NCBI GenBank assembly: GCA_963781035.1
Contig: CAWAEN010000004.1
Location: forward strand, 1,284,310 to 1,348,309
From: SZUA-35 sp963781035
GTDB lineage: Bacteria; Actinomycetota; Acidimicrobiia; Acidimicrobiales; SZUA-35
Direction of reading: 5' to 3'
DNA: 64,000 nt
Numbering within the stretch: the first letter of the stretch is position 1; the number at the start of each line of letters is the position of its first letter. The notes beneath the pieces are model-generated. The model made no database searches and was not told the DNA's origin. It was given only the letters and a program-made list of their open reading frames with translations. This document shows, piece after piece, positions 1 through 9,981 of this stretch. The position numbers were made by a program, and so were the translations under genes.

Positions 1-83
1 CGAAACGCTCGAGCGCGAGGCGGCGGCCTCAGGAACGGCGATCAGCGCTGAGCACGGTTGGCTCCTGGGCTGAACCCCCTCGA

Positions 84-1347
84 TCAGGCGGGCGGTGGTG
101 GAGGAGGAGGCGGCGGTGGTGTCGCCCCAGGCGGCGGCATGGGTGGCACGCGGCCGGGCGTCGGCGGGTCGATGGGGGGCGATGCGGAACCCGGCGGTGG
201 CGGTGGTGGTGTCGCTGCTGGCGGCGGCATCGGCGGGAGGTTGCCGGGCGGCGGCGGCAAGTCGATCGGAGGCGGTGCGGCGAAGGGGGGCGGCGTGGCC
301 GAGGGGGGGTGTTGCGGGTGTCGAGGGTGGTGGTGTTGCTGCTGGTGGCGACATCGGCGGGAGGTTGCCGGGCGGCGACTCTCCTGGAGGGCTGAACACT
401 CCCGGTGGTGGAAGCGGCGGAGGGACCGCCGATGGGCCGGGAGTCGGCGGCGGAGGTGGGGTGCCCGTTGCCGGTCCCGCAGGGGGAATGGGCGGCGGCA
501 GCGGGGGCGGCGTGAAGTTGCCGGGGGGCGGCATCGGGGGAGCACCCGGGGGCGGCGCCGGGGTGGGAGCCGAGCCGAGAGGCTCCGGCTCGGTGGGGGT
601 GGGCGGTTCGGCGACCGGCATCGGGGGAACGAGCGGTTCGGCGGCTTCGCTCGGCGCACCGAGCGGTTCGGCGGCTTCGCTCGGCGCACCGAGCGGTTCG
701 GCGGCTTCGCTCGGCGCACCGAGGTTCGGATCGGGGTCTGTCGTGAGGGCGGCCATCTCGTACGTCGACGTCGTCTCGGGACCGGCCGCCGGCGCGTCCG
801 GAACCGGTGGGATCGGCGTCGGGGCCGCAGCGTCGCCGGCGTTGGGGCCGCGGCGCATCGCTCGGCGCAGGAGCGGTTCGGCGGCTTCGCTCGGCGCACC
901 GAGCGGAACTTCGACCGGCACGATGGCGCCGGCGCCGTCGACACGGCCGGCCCGGAGTTCGACATCGTCATTGGCGCTGCTGAACGGGACGCTCCCCAGC
1001 CGAAGCTCGACCGGCGAGACGTCGGCGAGTCCGGTCGACCATCCGTCGCGACCTTGGCCCTTCACCTTGGCGTCACCCGAGATGGCCTCGGCTCGGTCGA
1101 AGGCGAAGAGGATCGCCTCACCTTCCAGCTGCAGGACGGCCGCGATCCCGCTCGGGTTGTTGTCCACCACGATCTGGTGCAGCGTGGCCGAAACCTGATC
1201 GAATCCCCAGGTGTCGTTGGATGCGAGCGTGTCGAGGGCGGCGAGCGCCGAGGGGCCGACGTCGTCTCGGCCGGCGACGACGAGAGTCACCGGGCCGTTG
1301 CGAACCACGGCCCCGGAGCCGGGAATGATCGATGCACCAGAGTTCAT
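84..1347 (-). CDS. Proline-rich hypothetical protein, frameshifted
   Basis: The gene reads from ATG at 1347 on the minus strand, divergent from lacZ. About 155 N-terminal residues look globular and contain runs such as VTLVVAGRDDVGPSALAAL. An Ala/Pro linker with GAPSEAAEPL repeats follows, then a long proline tail with PPM-PPP-ATPPP periods. At the 7-base G run (303-309) the proline pattern leaves the first frame and continues in another frame to a stop at 84-86. The same PPGNLPPM-PPAATPPP module is seen in both frames, so one C too many in the coding strand is likely. Joined, the product is about 420 residues. No signal peptide or catalytic motif was recognised and the function is unknown. 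If the run length is real, the first frame stays open to the window edge. Confidence 0.6.
631..900. repeat. 30-bp direct repeat, four copies
   Basis: An identical 30-bp unit occurs in tandem at 631-660, 661-690 and 691-720, and once more at 871-900. In the minus-strand proline-rich gene each unit encodes GAPSEAAEPL. The unit length is a multiple of three, so copy-number change keeps the frame. Confidence 0.9.
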
Positions 1348-1437
1348 GAGCTAGATCGTGGCACGAACTCATTCTTCCTGCGAGGACCACCGCATCGAGC
1401 TTCGATGACTGTCACCTCCTCCAGTACCGTGCCGCCC

Positions 1438-4400
1438 ATGACCGATCGTCAGACCGCAACGACCAACGCATCGCCGCCTTCGTCGGAATCCGCCGATCGG
1501 CGTTGGCACCGTGATCCTCGCGTGGTCGCCGAGCATCGCCTTGCCTCCCACGGCCTGCCGCTCCCGGACGATGCGATCAGCCTCGACGGTGAATGGTCAT
1601 TTCGCTACTGGTCCGGCGAGGCCCCGGACGTGTCCTTCGCCGAGCCGGCAGCCGATCGCCCCGAGTTCGACTCGCTCGTGGTTCCCGGCTCTTGGATGCT
1701 CCAGGGTGGACCGGACGCCGCCTACGGCATTCCGATCTACACCAACGTGCAGATGCCGTTCGACCCGTCTTGGTATCCGGCGATCCCGCTCGACGACGAG
1801 GGCGGTGACCACGTGGTCGTGACCGAGATCCCGGCTTCGTGGACCGAACGAGTCGTGCTCCGGCTCGGTGCCGCCGAGTCGGCCTGCGAGGTGTATGTGA
1901 ACGGTGTCTTCGTCGGCCGCTCGACCGACTCTCGCCTGCCGGCCGAGTTCGACATCACGGCGCAGGTCGTTCCCGGGACCGATGCGACGATTGCGGTGCG
2001 AGTGCACCGCTGGAGTGCATCGACGTGGATCGAGGATCAGGACATGTGGTGGATGGCGGGCCTGCACCGCTCGGTCCACGTCTACTCGACGTCGAGCGTT
2101 CGCATCTCTGACGTGTTCTTCGACACGTTGGCGCTCGACCCGGATCGAGGGGGAGCTTCGATCGCCGTCGAGGTCGCAATCGAGGGCGACGTGCCGAGCG
2201 GATGCTCGGTTGTGGCCCATATCGACGATGCGGCGATGTCGGCTCCCGTGACCGGAGGTGAGGCGCTCGTCGTCGGAACGCTTTCCGACGTTGCGTTGTG
2301 GTCGGCCGAGGCCCCACATCTGTACGAACTCGAGGTTGAACTGCTCGACCCGTCGTCCGAGCCGATCGACCGACAACGCCTGCAGGTGGGGATCCGGACC
2401 GTGGCGGTCGGCGACGGACAGCTCCTCGTCAACGGTCGCCCCGTCACGATCTTCGGCGTCAACCGCCACGAGCACGACGGGCAGACGGGTCGCTGGCAGA
2501 GCGATGAACTCCTCGAAGAAGACCTCGCGCTGCTGAAGGCGAGCAACATCAACGCAGTCCGCACGGCCCACTATCCGAACGACGAACGTTTCTACGCGTT
2601 GTGCGATCGCCACGGGCTCTACGTCATGGACGAGGCCAACGTCGAGTCACATGCGATGGTCCACGAGCTGCTCCAGCCCTGCAATGACGGGGCTTTCGCC
2701 GATGCCTTCGTCGCCAGGGGGACCCGGATGGTCGCACGCGACCGCAACCACCCGAGCGTGATCGCCTGGTCGTTGGGCAACGAGTCCGGGTTCGGTCCGA
2801 ACCATCGTGCGATGGCCGATGCGATGCGTGCGCTCGATCCCCGCCGACCGATTGCCTATCACCCGGCCGAAGACGATCCCGTCGTCGACATCATCGGGCC
2901 GATGTATCCGAGCCTCGGGCAGTTGTCCGCGCTCGATCAGATGGGCGACGACCGGCCCGTGATCATGTGCGAGTACAGCCACGCCATGGGCAACTCGAAC
3001 GGGGGCATCGAGGACTACTGGAAGCAGATCGAGGAATCGGATCGATCGTGGGGCGGGTTCATCTGGGACTGGGTCGACCAAGGCCTGGCTCGCACCACGG
3101 CAGAAGGTCTGCACTGGTGGGCGTACGGCGGCGACTTCGGTGACGAGCCGAATGATCGCAACTTCAACTGCAACGGACTGGTCGACGCCGACCGGCACCC
3201 CCACCCGGCACTTCGTCACGTCGCATGGGTCTATCGCCCCGTTGTCACCACCCATCAGGGCGGGGCCACGATCGACGTCACGAATCGGCGGAGCTTCGTC
3301 GATCTCGGCGATCTGGCGCTCGATTGGGTGTTGTTCGTCGACGGCGCGGTCGTCGCCACCGCAGAAGACGTGGAGGCTCCGAGCATCGCGGCAGGCGAGA
3401 CGGCCTCGTTCGACCTCGAGTTGCCGTCCCTCGACCTGGCTCCGGGTAGTGAGGCCAACCTGCAGGTGACGTGGCGAGCGAGAGTGGCATCGACCAACCT
3501 GCCGGCCGGGCACATCGTTTCATGGGACGATCTCGAGCTCGACTCGGGTCGTCCGGCCATGCCCGTGCACGCCGAAGGTCCTGCCGCCACCGCCTCGATC
3601 GCCGCTGACGGCGTCGTCACGTTGCGAGGTGGCAACAGTGACCTCGTGATCGGCTTGGATGCAGTCCCCACACGGATCGTGTTGGACGGGGTGACCTTCG
3701 AGCCCACTTGGGGTCGGGTGGGTCTCTGGCGGGCCCCGACCGACAACGACGCCGCCACGTTCGGTGACGAGATGGTCGTCTCACGCCTCGAACGCGCCGG
3801 GCTCGCACGGGCCGAGGGAGTCAGCACGCGTCCACCGTCGATCCGGGAGTGGTCCGATGGTCTCGAGGGTGGCACGGTCGAACCGACCGGCACCGCCTCG
3901 GCTCGGTATCGCTTGCGCTTCGCCGATCGGGTCGAGGTGGTCGTGACCTGGCTGATGGCTGCCGATGGCGAAGTCGCTTTCGACATCGAAGCCTCGTCCG
4001 ACCTCGACGTGCCGCCGCTGCTGCGAATGGGTCTCGAGCTCGAGTTGAGCGCCGACCTCGACCGGATCGCCTGGTTCGGACCCGGACCCGAGGAGTCCTA
4101 CTCCGACCGTTGGCGAGGTTTGCGGCTCGGGCACCACCGCTCGACCGTCGCCCAGCAGTTCTTCCCCTACGCCCGGCCGCAGGAGACCGGGAATCACACC
4201 CTGTGCCGCTGGTTCGCCCTTCAGGCTGCGGGCGGCCGGGGAATCGTCGCGGTGGCCGACCGTCGGTTCGATGCCCAGGCGCTGCACGCTCGGGCAGAGG
4301 ATCTCGAGTCGGTCCGGCACCCCCACGAGATCACGTGGCGAGATGCCACGGTGTTGCGGCTCGACGCCGCCCACTCGGGAATCGGTACCGCCAGTTGCGG

Positions 4401-4545
4401 CCCCGGGCTCGGGCTGGCCCACATCGTGAAGCCGATCCACGTCCGCAACCGGATCATCCTGCGCGGTCTGCCGGCGGGGAGTGACCCGGCCGAGGTCGCG
4501 GCGCGGCCGATCACCCTGCCCCGACCCCGACGTTGGAACTACTGA
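1438..4545 (+). CDS. lacZ: Beta-galactosidase, glycoside hydrolase family 2
   Basis: Hydrolyses terminal beta-galactosides such as lactose. The protein has about 1035 residues, the normal length for long LacZ enzymes. From the N-terminus it shows the GH2 sugar-binding jelly roll (DGEWSFRYW), the immunoglobulin-like domain, and the TIM barrel with NRHEHDG, DEANVESHAM, WSLGNESGFG (acid/base Glu about residue 449), MCEYSHAMGNSNG (nucleophile Glu about 512) and GGFIWDWVDQG. The C-terminal small-chain domain starts near GLWRAPTDND. No signal peptide is seen, so the enzyme is probably cytoplasmic. ATG 1438 is preferred and ATG 1405 is possible. The open frame extends to 58 but that stretch is antisense to the proline-rich gene. 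No permease or regulator is adjacent. Confidence 0.95.
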   Translation: MTDRQTATTNASPPSSESADRRWHRDPRVVAEHRLASHGLPLPDDAISLDGEWSFRYWSGEAPDVSFAEPAADRPEFDSLVVPGSWMLQGGPDAAYGIPIYTNVQMPFDPSWYPAIPLDDEGGDHVVVTEIPASWTERVVLRLGAAESACEVYVNGVFVGRSTDSRLPAEFDITAQVVPGTDATIAVRVHRWSASTWIEDQDMWWMAGLHRSVHVYSTSSVRISDVFFDTLALDPDRGGASIAVEVAIEGDVPSGCSVVAHIDDAAMSAPVTGGEALVVGTLSDVALWSAEAPHLYELEVELLDPSSEPIDRQRLQVGIRTVAVGDGQLLVNGRPVTIFGVNRHEHDGQTGRWQSDELLEEDLALLKASNINAVRTAHYPNDERFYALCDRHGLYVMDEANVESHAMVHELLQPCNDGAFADAFVARGTRMVARDRNHPSVIAWSLGNESGFGPNHRAMADAMRALDPRRPIAYHPAEDDPVVDIIGPMYPSLGQLSALDQMGDDRPVIMCEYSHAMGNSNGGIEDYWKQIEESDRSWGGFIWDWVDQGLARTTAEGLHWWAYGGDFGDEPNDRNFNCNGLVDADRHPHPALRHVAWVYRPVVTTHQGGATIDVTNRRSFVDLGDLALDWVLFVDGAVVATAEDVEAPSIAAGETASFDLELPSLDLAPGSEANLQVTWRARVASTNLPAGHIVSWDDLELDSGRPAMPVHAEGPAATASIAADGVVTLRGGNSDLVIGLDAVPTRIVLDGVTFEPTWGRVGLWRAPTDNDAATFGDEMVVSRLERAGLARAEGVSTRPPSIREWSDGLEGGTVEPTGTASARYRLRFADRVEVVVTWLMAADGEVAFDIEASSDLDVPPLLRMGLELELSADLDRIAWFGPGPEESYSDRWRGLRLGHHRSTVAQQFFPYARPQETGNHTLCRWFALQAAGGRGIVAVADRRFDAQALHARAEDLESVRHPHEITWRDATVLRLDAAHSGIGTASCGPGLGLAHIVKPIHVRNRIILRGLPAGSDPAEVAARPITLPRPRRWNY

Positions 4546-4685
4546 TGAGTCGATTCGCGCCCGGAGCGGTGCCACCAACACCCTTCGTCGCAACGGGAAT
4601 CACCCAGTAGGTGAAGCTGCCCGGCCGACGTTGTCTGCGGTGAACGGCGGAGTCAAGATACGAGGGTCTCTACGAACGGACTCTC

Positions 4686-7680
4686 ATGCGGCGGTTTCTG
4701 ACAGCTCTCATCTCGGTTCTTCTCGCGTCCACCGCGGTTCTTGCTGCGCCAACTTCCGTGGGAGCGCTCCCATCGGGTGTCGCAGCGACGCCGGGCGGCA
4801 CTGGCGTCCTCGACGTGACCTGGACAGCGTCCGGGCGGTCCGGTGTGGTCGACTACAAGGTGCAGGCCGATCAGCTGGGAAGCGAAGTCACTTCGGTGAT
4901 CGTGACCGCCCCGGCCACCAGCGCGCAGCTCACGGGCCTCGGCAACGGCCAGTCATACACGATCATCGTGACCGCCCGTGACGCGGGCCAAGCCACGCTC
5001 GGCACCGCATCAGTCGTGGCAACCACGAGCCCGGTGGCGCCGTCGAATGTGGTGGTGACGATTGGTACTGAGACGTCGACGTCGGTGCCGGTGTCGTGGA
5101 CTGCGAACAATGGTGGCGGGACGAATGTGTATGACGTGTCGATTTCGCCGGCTGATCCTGATGCTCCTGCTCAGATCGGGTTGACGGGGAACTCGACGTC
5201 GTTCACGGGTTTGAGTCCCAGCACGAGTTACACGGTGACGGTGGTGGCCCGGAATGGTGTGTTGCCGAATGCGTCTGGCACTGCTCCCGCGGTGACGACT
5301 GCGCCGCCGGTGGTGGCGCCGTCGAATGTGGTGGTGACGATCGGTACTGAGACGTCGACGTCGGTGCCGGTGTCGTGGACTGCGAACAATGGTGGCGGGA
5401 CGAATGTGTATGACGTGTCGATTTCGCCGGCTGATCCTGATGCTCCTGCTCAGATCGGGTTGACGGGGAACTCGACGTCGTTCACGGGTTTGAGTCCCAG
5501 CACGAGTTACACGGTGACGGTGGTGGCCCGTAATGGTGTGTTGCCGAATGCGTCTGGCACTGCTCCCGCGGTGACAACTGCGCCGCCGGTGGTGGCGCCG
5601 TCGAATGTGGTGGTGACGATTGGTACGGAGACGTCGACGTCGGTGCCGGTGTCGTGGACTGCGAACAATGGTGGCGGGACGAACGTGTATGACGTGTCGA
5701 TTTCGCCGGCTGATGCTGATGCTCCTGCTCAGATCGGGTTGACGGGGCGCTCGACGTCGTTCACGGGTTTGAGTCCCAGCACGAGTTACACGGTGACGGT
5801 GGTGGCTCGTAATGGTGTGTTGCCGAATGCGTCTGGCACTGCTCCCGCGGTGACGACTGGCGCCGCCGGTGGTGGCGCCGAGTGGTGCCGACGATTGCCT
5901 TGAGTTCGGTGACGTCGTCGTCGATGGTGGCGACGTTCTCGGCCAATGCTGGTGGGGGTACGAATGCGTACACGTTGGTGGTTCGTACGCCGAATGCTGC
6001 TGGCGCGGTGGTGCAGACGATTCCGACTGCGGTGTCGCCGAGTGACGATCACGGGTCTGAATCCGAGCACGGCGTATTCGGTGACGGTGTCGGCGTCGAA
6101 TGGTGTTGGTTCACCTGCAACTGCTGTGACTTCGGCCACCGACACCTGGCCAACGCGGCAGGTGCTCCGACCGGAGTGTACCGCATGCCCTCGCTGGACC
6201 GAACGGCAACTTCGTCACGGTCACGTGGATAGCCCCGGCGGACAACGGCGGGGGAGCGATCAACGACTACACGGTGACACCGTCAACGGGCACACCGATC
6301 ACCGTGGCCGGGACATCCACGCGACCTTCGAGACGCTTCCGGCTGGCACCACGGTGACCTTCACGGTCGTGGCCAACAACGCCGCCGGACCCGGTGCTCC
6401 CAGCGCTCCATCGAATTCGGTCACGACGGCCAACGTTCCCGGTCCGGTCACGGGCCTCACAGCTACCTGGGCGGGCGCAAACAACGTCAACTCGATCAAC
6501 GTCAGCTGGACGGCGCCCGTATTTGACGGCGACGCCGGTGCCGCCGTCAGCCTCACCGGCTTCGTCGTGACGGTTGCGCCCGAGATCGCGAACACGATTC
6601 CCGTGGTCAACCCGGGTGAGACCTCCACCACGATCGGCGGCCTCGTCCAGGGCGTCAGCTATGTCGTCACCGTCCGGGCCCAGAACGGTCTGGGGAACAG
6701 TACGCCGGTCAGTTCGGTCTCGGTGCTCGTGCCGACCACCCCCGGCACCGTCACCAATCTCGTGGTGCAGCAGTCGCCACCGTTCAGTTCTGACGCCGTC
6801 CTCACCTGGGACCTCCCGGTCGATGACGGCGGTTCCCCGATCACGGGCTACATGGTCTCGGTCGAGGGTCGAACCCCGGTCGAAGTCGGACCGAACGTGA
6901 CCACGCTGAGCATCCCCGGTCTCCCGGTCGGCGACTACAACGTCACCGTCCGGGCCGTCACTGCTGCCGGTCTCGGCCCGGCTGTGACCTCGCCGAACTT
7001 CGAGGTCAAGCTCTTCCCGCCGTTCGACTCCGAAACGGCGTTCGTCACCCAGCTCTACGCCGACTTCCTGAAGCGCAAGCCGGACGCCGGCGGACTCGCG
7101 TTCTGGACCGCACGGGTTGCCGACGACGGATCCAACCTGCAGGACATCGTCGAATCGTTCATGCGCTCTCCCGAGTTCAGCCCACGCCGAGGTGTCGCCC
7201 GGTTGTACTTCGCCTACTTCAACCGTCAGCCGGACAAGGGAGGCTTCGACTTCTGGACCCGTCAGATCTCCAGTGGAGCCGGTTCGCTCGAGAGTGCATC
7301 GCAGTCCTTTGCTCTCTCGGCCGAGTTCCAGCGGACCTATGGGAGCCTCTCGAACGCCGAGTTCATCGTGCTCGTCTACAACAACGTGCTGGCCCGTCGC
7401 CCGGACACCGGCGGTTTCGGGTTCTGGCTGGCAGAGCTCGACAAGGGCATGCACTCGCGGCCGGCTGATGACGCTGTTCAGCGAGTCCCCCGAGAACATC
7501 GCACTGAGCCGATCCGCAGTCGACGTCACGGTCACCTACGACGGAATGCTCCAACGCTCGGCAGATGCCGGCGGCTTCATCTTCTGGCGTGACCAGATCG
7601 CAGGGGACGAAAGCGCCTTGACCACGTTGATCCGGCAGTTCTATTTCAGTATCGAGTACGCAGAGCGGGTCACACGCTGA
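4686..7680 (+). CDS. Secreted fibronectin-III / DUF4214 protein, multiply frameshifted
   Basis: A signal peptide (MRRFLTALISVLLASTAVLAAP) is followed by about seven fibronectin type III domains, three of them nearly identical, and then three to four DUF4214 units. The DUF4214 units show LYADFLKRKPDAGGLAFW, FAYFNRQPDKGGFDFW, NVLARRPDTGGFGFW and MLQRSADAGGFIFW. DUF4214 occurs in large secreted or S-layer-like proteins, so a surface or adhesion role is inferred. The reading frame changes near 5859, 5883, 6043, repeatedly in 6145-6330, and near 7457. Domain sequence resumes in a new frame each time, and at 5859 an extra G is visible relative to the sister repeats. Sequencing indels are more likely than a pseudogene. 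The gene ends 100 bp before eno. Confidence 0.7.
5042..5878 (+). repeat. Three tandem 279-bp fibronectin-III repeats
   Basis: Units at 5042-5320, 5321-5599 and 5600-5878 differ at only a few bases. Each encodes 93 residues starting VAPSNVVVTIGTE. Codon use in the block (gtg, ggt, tgt rich) differs from flanking DNA, including the other fibronectin domains of the same gene. Confidence 0.95.
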
Positions 7681-7780
7681 CGAACCCGTGGTCAGTCGCT
7701 GACAACACGCGAAGTCCGCGCCAGTCAGGTTCCCCATCCTGCTAGTCTCACCACACCCGGCGTCTGTAGGAGCACAAAGC

Positions 7781-9055
7781 GTGAGCACAATCGACAACGT
7801 CCGCGGCCGTGAGGTCCTGGATTCGCGAGGCAACCCCACCGTAGAAGTCGAGGTCATCCTCGATTCCGGAGCCGTCGGTCGTGCACTCGTGCCGTCCGGC
7901 GCCTCGACCGGCCAGTTCGAAGCGGTCGAGCTGCGGGACGGCGGCGACCGCTACCTCGGCAAGGGTGTCCTCTCTGCGGTCGGCAACGTCAACTCCGTGA
8001 TCGCCGAGGTCCTGCAGGGCGCCAATGCGACAGACCAACGGGCCATCGACTCCTCGCTCATCGATCTCGACGGGACCGACAACAAGGGCCGTCTCGGGGC
8101 CAACGCCATTCTCGGAGCCTCGCTCGCCACCGCGAGGGCAGCCGCAGAGGACCTCGGGCTTCCGCTCTACCGGTACATCGGCGGGGCCAACGCACACGTC
8201 CTGCCCGTGCCGATGATGAACGTGCTGAACGGAGGCGAGCACGCCGACAACAACATCGACTTCCAGGAGTTCATGATCATGCCGGTCGGAGCCGCCTCGT
8301 TCTCCGAGGGTCTCCGGTGGGGTGTCGAGACCTACCACGCCCTCAAGAAGGTGCTGTCCGACCGCGGCCTGGCCACGGCGATCGGCGACGAAGGCGGCTT
8401 CGCCCCCAACCTCGGGTCCAACGAAGAAGCGGTTCAGCTCCTGATGGACGCCATCGAGAAGGCGGGCCTGACACCGGGTACCGACATCGCGTTGACCACC
8501 GACGTGGCCAGCACGGAGTTCTTCCGAGACGGCGAATACCACCTCGCCGGTGAAGGTCGCACGCTGTCCCCGGCGGGCATGGTCGAGATGCTCAGCGAGC
8601 TGGCGGACAAGTACCCGATCATCTCGATCGAAGACGGCATGGCCGAGGAAGACTGGGATGGCTGGGCCGCCCACACCGCATCCCTCGCCGACCGCTGCCA
8701 GCTCGTCGGTGACGACCTCTTCGTCACCAACACCCAGCGCCTCAGCCGTGGCATCGAGGCCGGCATCGCCAACTCGATCCTGATCAAGGTCAACCAGATC
8801 GGAAGTCTCACCGAGACCCTCGACACCGTCGCCATGGCGGCGACGGCCAAATACACATCGGTGATGTCGCATCGCTCGGGCGAGACCGAGGACACGACGA
8901 TCGCCGATCTCGCCGTGGCGACCAACTGCGGCCAGATCAAGACCGGCGCGCCGGCTCGTTCGGATCGTGTGGCCAAGTACAACCAGTTGCTCCGCATCGA
9001 AGAGCACCTCGGGTCCGCCGCGTCCTACCCCGGTGCCGCCGCCTTCGGTCGTTGA
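7781..9055 (+). CDS. eno: Enolase
   Basis: Interconverts 2-phosphoglycerate and phosphoenolpyruvate in glycolysis. The 424-residue protein is full length and intact. It opens with the typical REVLDSRGNPTVEVEV and contains GASTG, GDEGGFAPN (catalytic Glu about residue 204), SIEDGMAEEDW, LIKVNQIGSLTET (catalytic Lys about 336) and SHRSGETED. GTG start with TAGGAG about 9 bases upstream. The ftsB-like gene follows after 2 bases, the usual actinobacterial pairing. Confidence 0.98.
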   Translation: MSTIDNVRGREVLDSRGNPTVEVEVILDSGAVGRALVPSGASTGQFEAVELRDGGDRYLGKGVLSAVGNVNSVIAEVLQGANATDQRAIDSSLIDLDGTDNKGRLGANAILGASLATARAAAEDLGLPLYRYIGGANAHVLPVPMMNVLNGGEHADNNIDFQEFMIMPVGAASFSEGLRWGVETYHALKKVLSDRGLATAIGDEGGFAPNLGSNEEAVQLLMDAIEKAGLTPGTDIALTTDVASTEFFRDGEYHLAGEGRTLSPAGMVEMLSELADKYPIISIEDGMAEEDWDGWAAHTASLADRCQLVGDDLFVTNTQRLSRGIEAGIANSILIKVNQIGSLTETLDTVAMAATAKYTSVMSHRSGETEDTTIADLAVATNCGQIKTGAPARSDRVAKYNQLLRIEEHLGSAASYPGAAAFGR

Positions 9056-9057
9056 TC

Positions 9058-9384
9058 GTGAGCTCTTCGCCTTCCCGCCGCACCATGCCAACTCTCGGCG
9101 TCGCGCTTCGGCACCACGTTCCGCTCGTCGTGATGTTGTCGCTGGCCGGAGCGATCGTGGTCGGGGTCGCCGTGTTGCCGATGCGCACCTACTTCCAGCA
9201 ACGCGAACTGCTGGAGCAGACCAACCTCGAGCGGCAGGAGATCGTTGGTGAAGTCGACCAACTCCGATCCCAGCTCGAGCTGCTCCAGACCGACGCTGAG
9301 GTCGAACGCCTCGGTCGGGAGAATTTCGACCTCGTGAAACCAGGCGAGGAGAGCTATCGCATCCTCCCGCCGGTCGAGGGCTGA
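9058..9384 (+). CDS. FtsB/DivIC-like septum protein
   Basis: Small bitopic membrane protein of the FtsB/DivIC family, expected to join FtsL and FtsQ in the division complex. A short cytoplasmic head is followed by one membrane helix (about residues 22-42, PLVVMLSLAGAIVVGVAVL) and a coiled coil (FQQRELLEQTNLERQEIVGE). It ends with the family-typical ERLGRENFDLVKPGEESY. The GTG lies 2 bases after eno; ATG 9085 is an alternative start. In mycobacteria eno, this family, DUF501 and ppx are consecutive. Here DUF501 is displaced by about 7.3 kb. Confidence 0.85.
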   Translation: MSSSPSRRTMPTLGVALRHHVPLVVMLSLAGAIVVGVAVLPMRTYFQQRELLEQTNLERQEIVGEVDQLRSQLELLQTDAEVERLGRENFDLVKPGEESYRILPPVEG

Positions 9385-9441
9385 CGGCACGCACGACCCC
9401 CGTCGCAAGTTCCTTGCGTCTCAAGTGGCGAACTGCTGTCA

Positions 9442-9456
9442 CCATTGTCACAATGG
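9442..9456. promoter_or_regulatory. Perfect inverted repeat upstream of coxS
   Basis: CCATTGT-C-ACAATGG is a perfect 7-bp palindrome around one central base, 40 bp before the coxS start. The size and spacing suit a dimeric repressor or activator site. No regulator gene is adjacent and the function is inferred only. Confidence 0.4.
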
Positions 9457-9495
9457 CGCCTGTTGTCAGGACGCGTCGATCCCGGGAGTGCCCAC

Positions 9496-9981
9496 GTGGA
9501 GATATCGGTAGAAGTCAATGGGGTCATGCAGAGCCATGACGTCGAGCCTCGAACGCTGCTCGTGCACTACGTGCGCGAGGTCGTTGGACTGACCGGCACG
9601 AACATCGGCTGCGACACCTCGTCGTGCGGAGCGTGCACGATCCATGTCGACGGCGAGGCCGTCAAGTCCTGCACGATGCTCGCCGTCCAGGCAGACGGCT
9701 TGTCGATCACCACGATCGAAGGTCTTGCCGACGGCGACCAGATGCACCCGATGCAAACCGCATTCATGGAATGCCACGCCCTCCAATGCGGCTATTGCAC
9801 GCCCGGCATGGTGATGGCGTCTGTGTCCCTCCTCGACGAGGTGCCGAACCCCACCGAAGCGCAGGTTCGTGAAGGTCTCGAAGGCAACCTGTGCCGCTGC
9901 ACGGGCTACCACAACATCGTGAAGGCCGTCCTCAGCGCCTCTGGCCAGGACGTCGCCGTCAGCGTCGGAGGTGGACAGTGA
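9496..9981 (+). CDS. coxS: 2Fe-2S small subunit of a molybdo-hydroxylase (CoxS-like)
   Basis: Electron-transfer subunit of the xanthine oxidase / aerobic CO dehydrogenase family. The 161-residue protein has the plant-type ferredoxin cluster C39-x4-C44-x2-C47-x11-C59 and the all-helical second-cluster domain CGYCTPGM with CRCTGYHNI (C98, C101, C133, C135). All eight ligands are present. GTG 9496 is chosen because the family begins just there; the frame is open further upstream. It overlaps the FAD subunit by 4 bases. The substrate is set by the large subunit, which is not in this window, so CO oxidation is not established. Confidence 0.9.
   Translation: MEISVEVNGVMQSHDVEPRTLLVHYVREVVGLTGTNIGCDTSSCGACTIHVDGEAVKSCTMLAVQADGLSITTIEGLADGDQMHPMQTAFMECHALQCGYCTPGMVMASVSLLDEVPNPTEAQVREGLEGNLCRCTGYHNIVKAVLSASGQDVAVSVGGGQ

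Noticed and set aside
631..900. CRISPR array
   Set aside because: Repeats are directly adjacent without spacers and encode a protein repeat. No cas genes are in the window.
84..971. Separate Arg/Pro-rich gene on the minus strand
   Set aside because: Only its last part carries the ordered proline modules. The first part is a shadow of the better frame, so it was merged as the end of the frameshifted gene.
58..1437. Long N-terminal extension of lacZ
   Set aside because: The open frame is antisense to the proline-rich gene and encodes Gly/Arg-rich sequence without GH2 similarity. LacZ homology begins just after 1438.
7748..9451. Long minus-strand open frame opposite eno
   Set aside because: High-GC antisense shadow of an intact, highly conserved enolase; Arg/Gly-rich and without domains.
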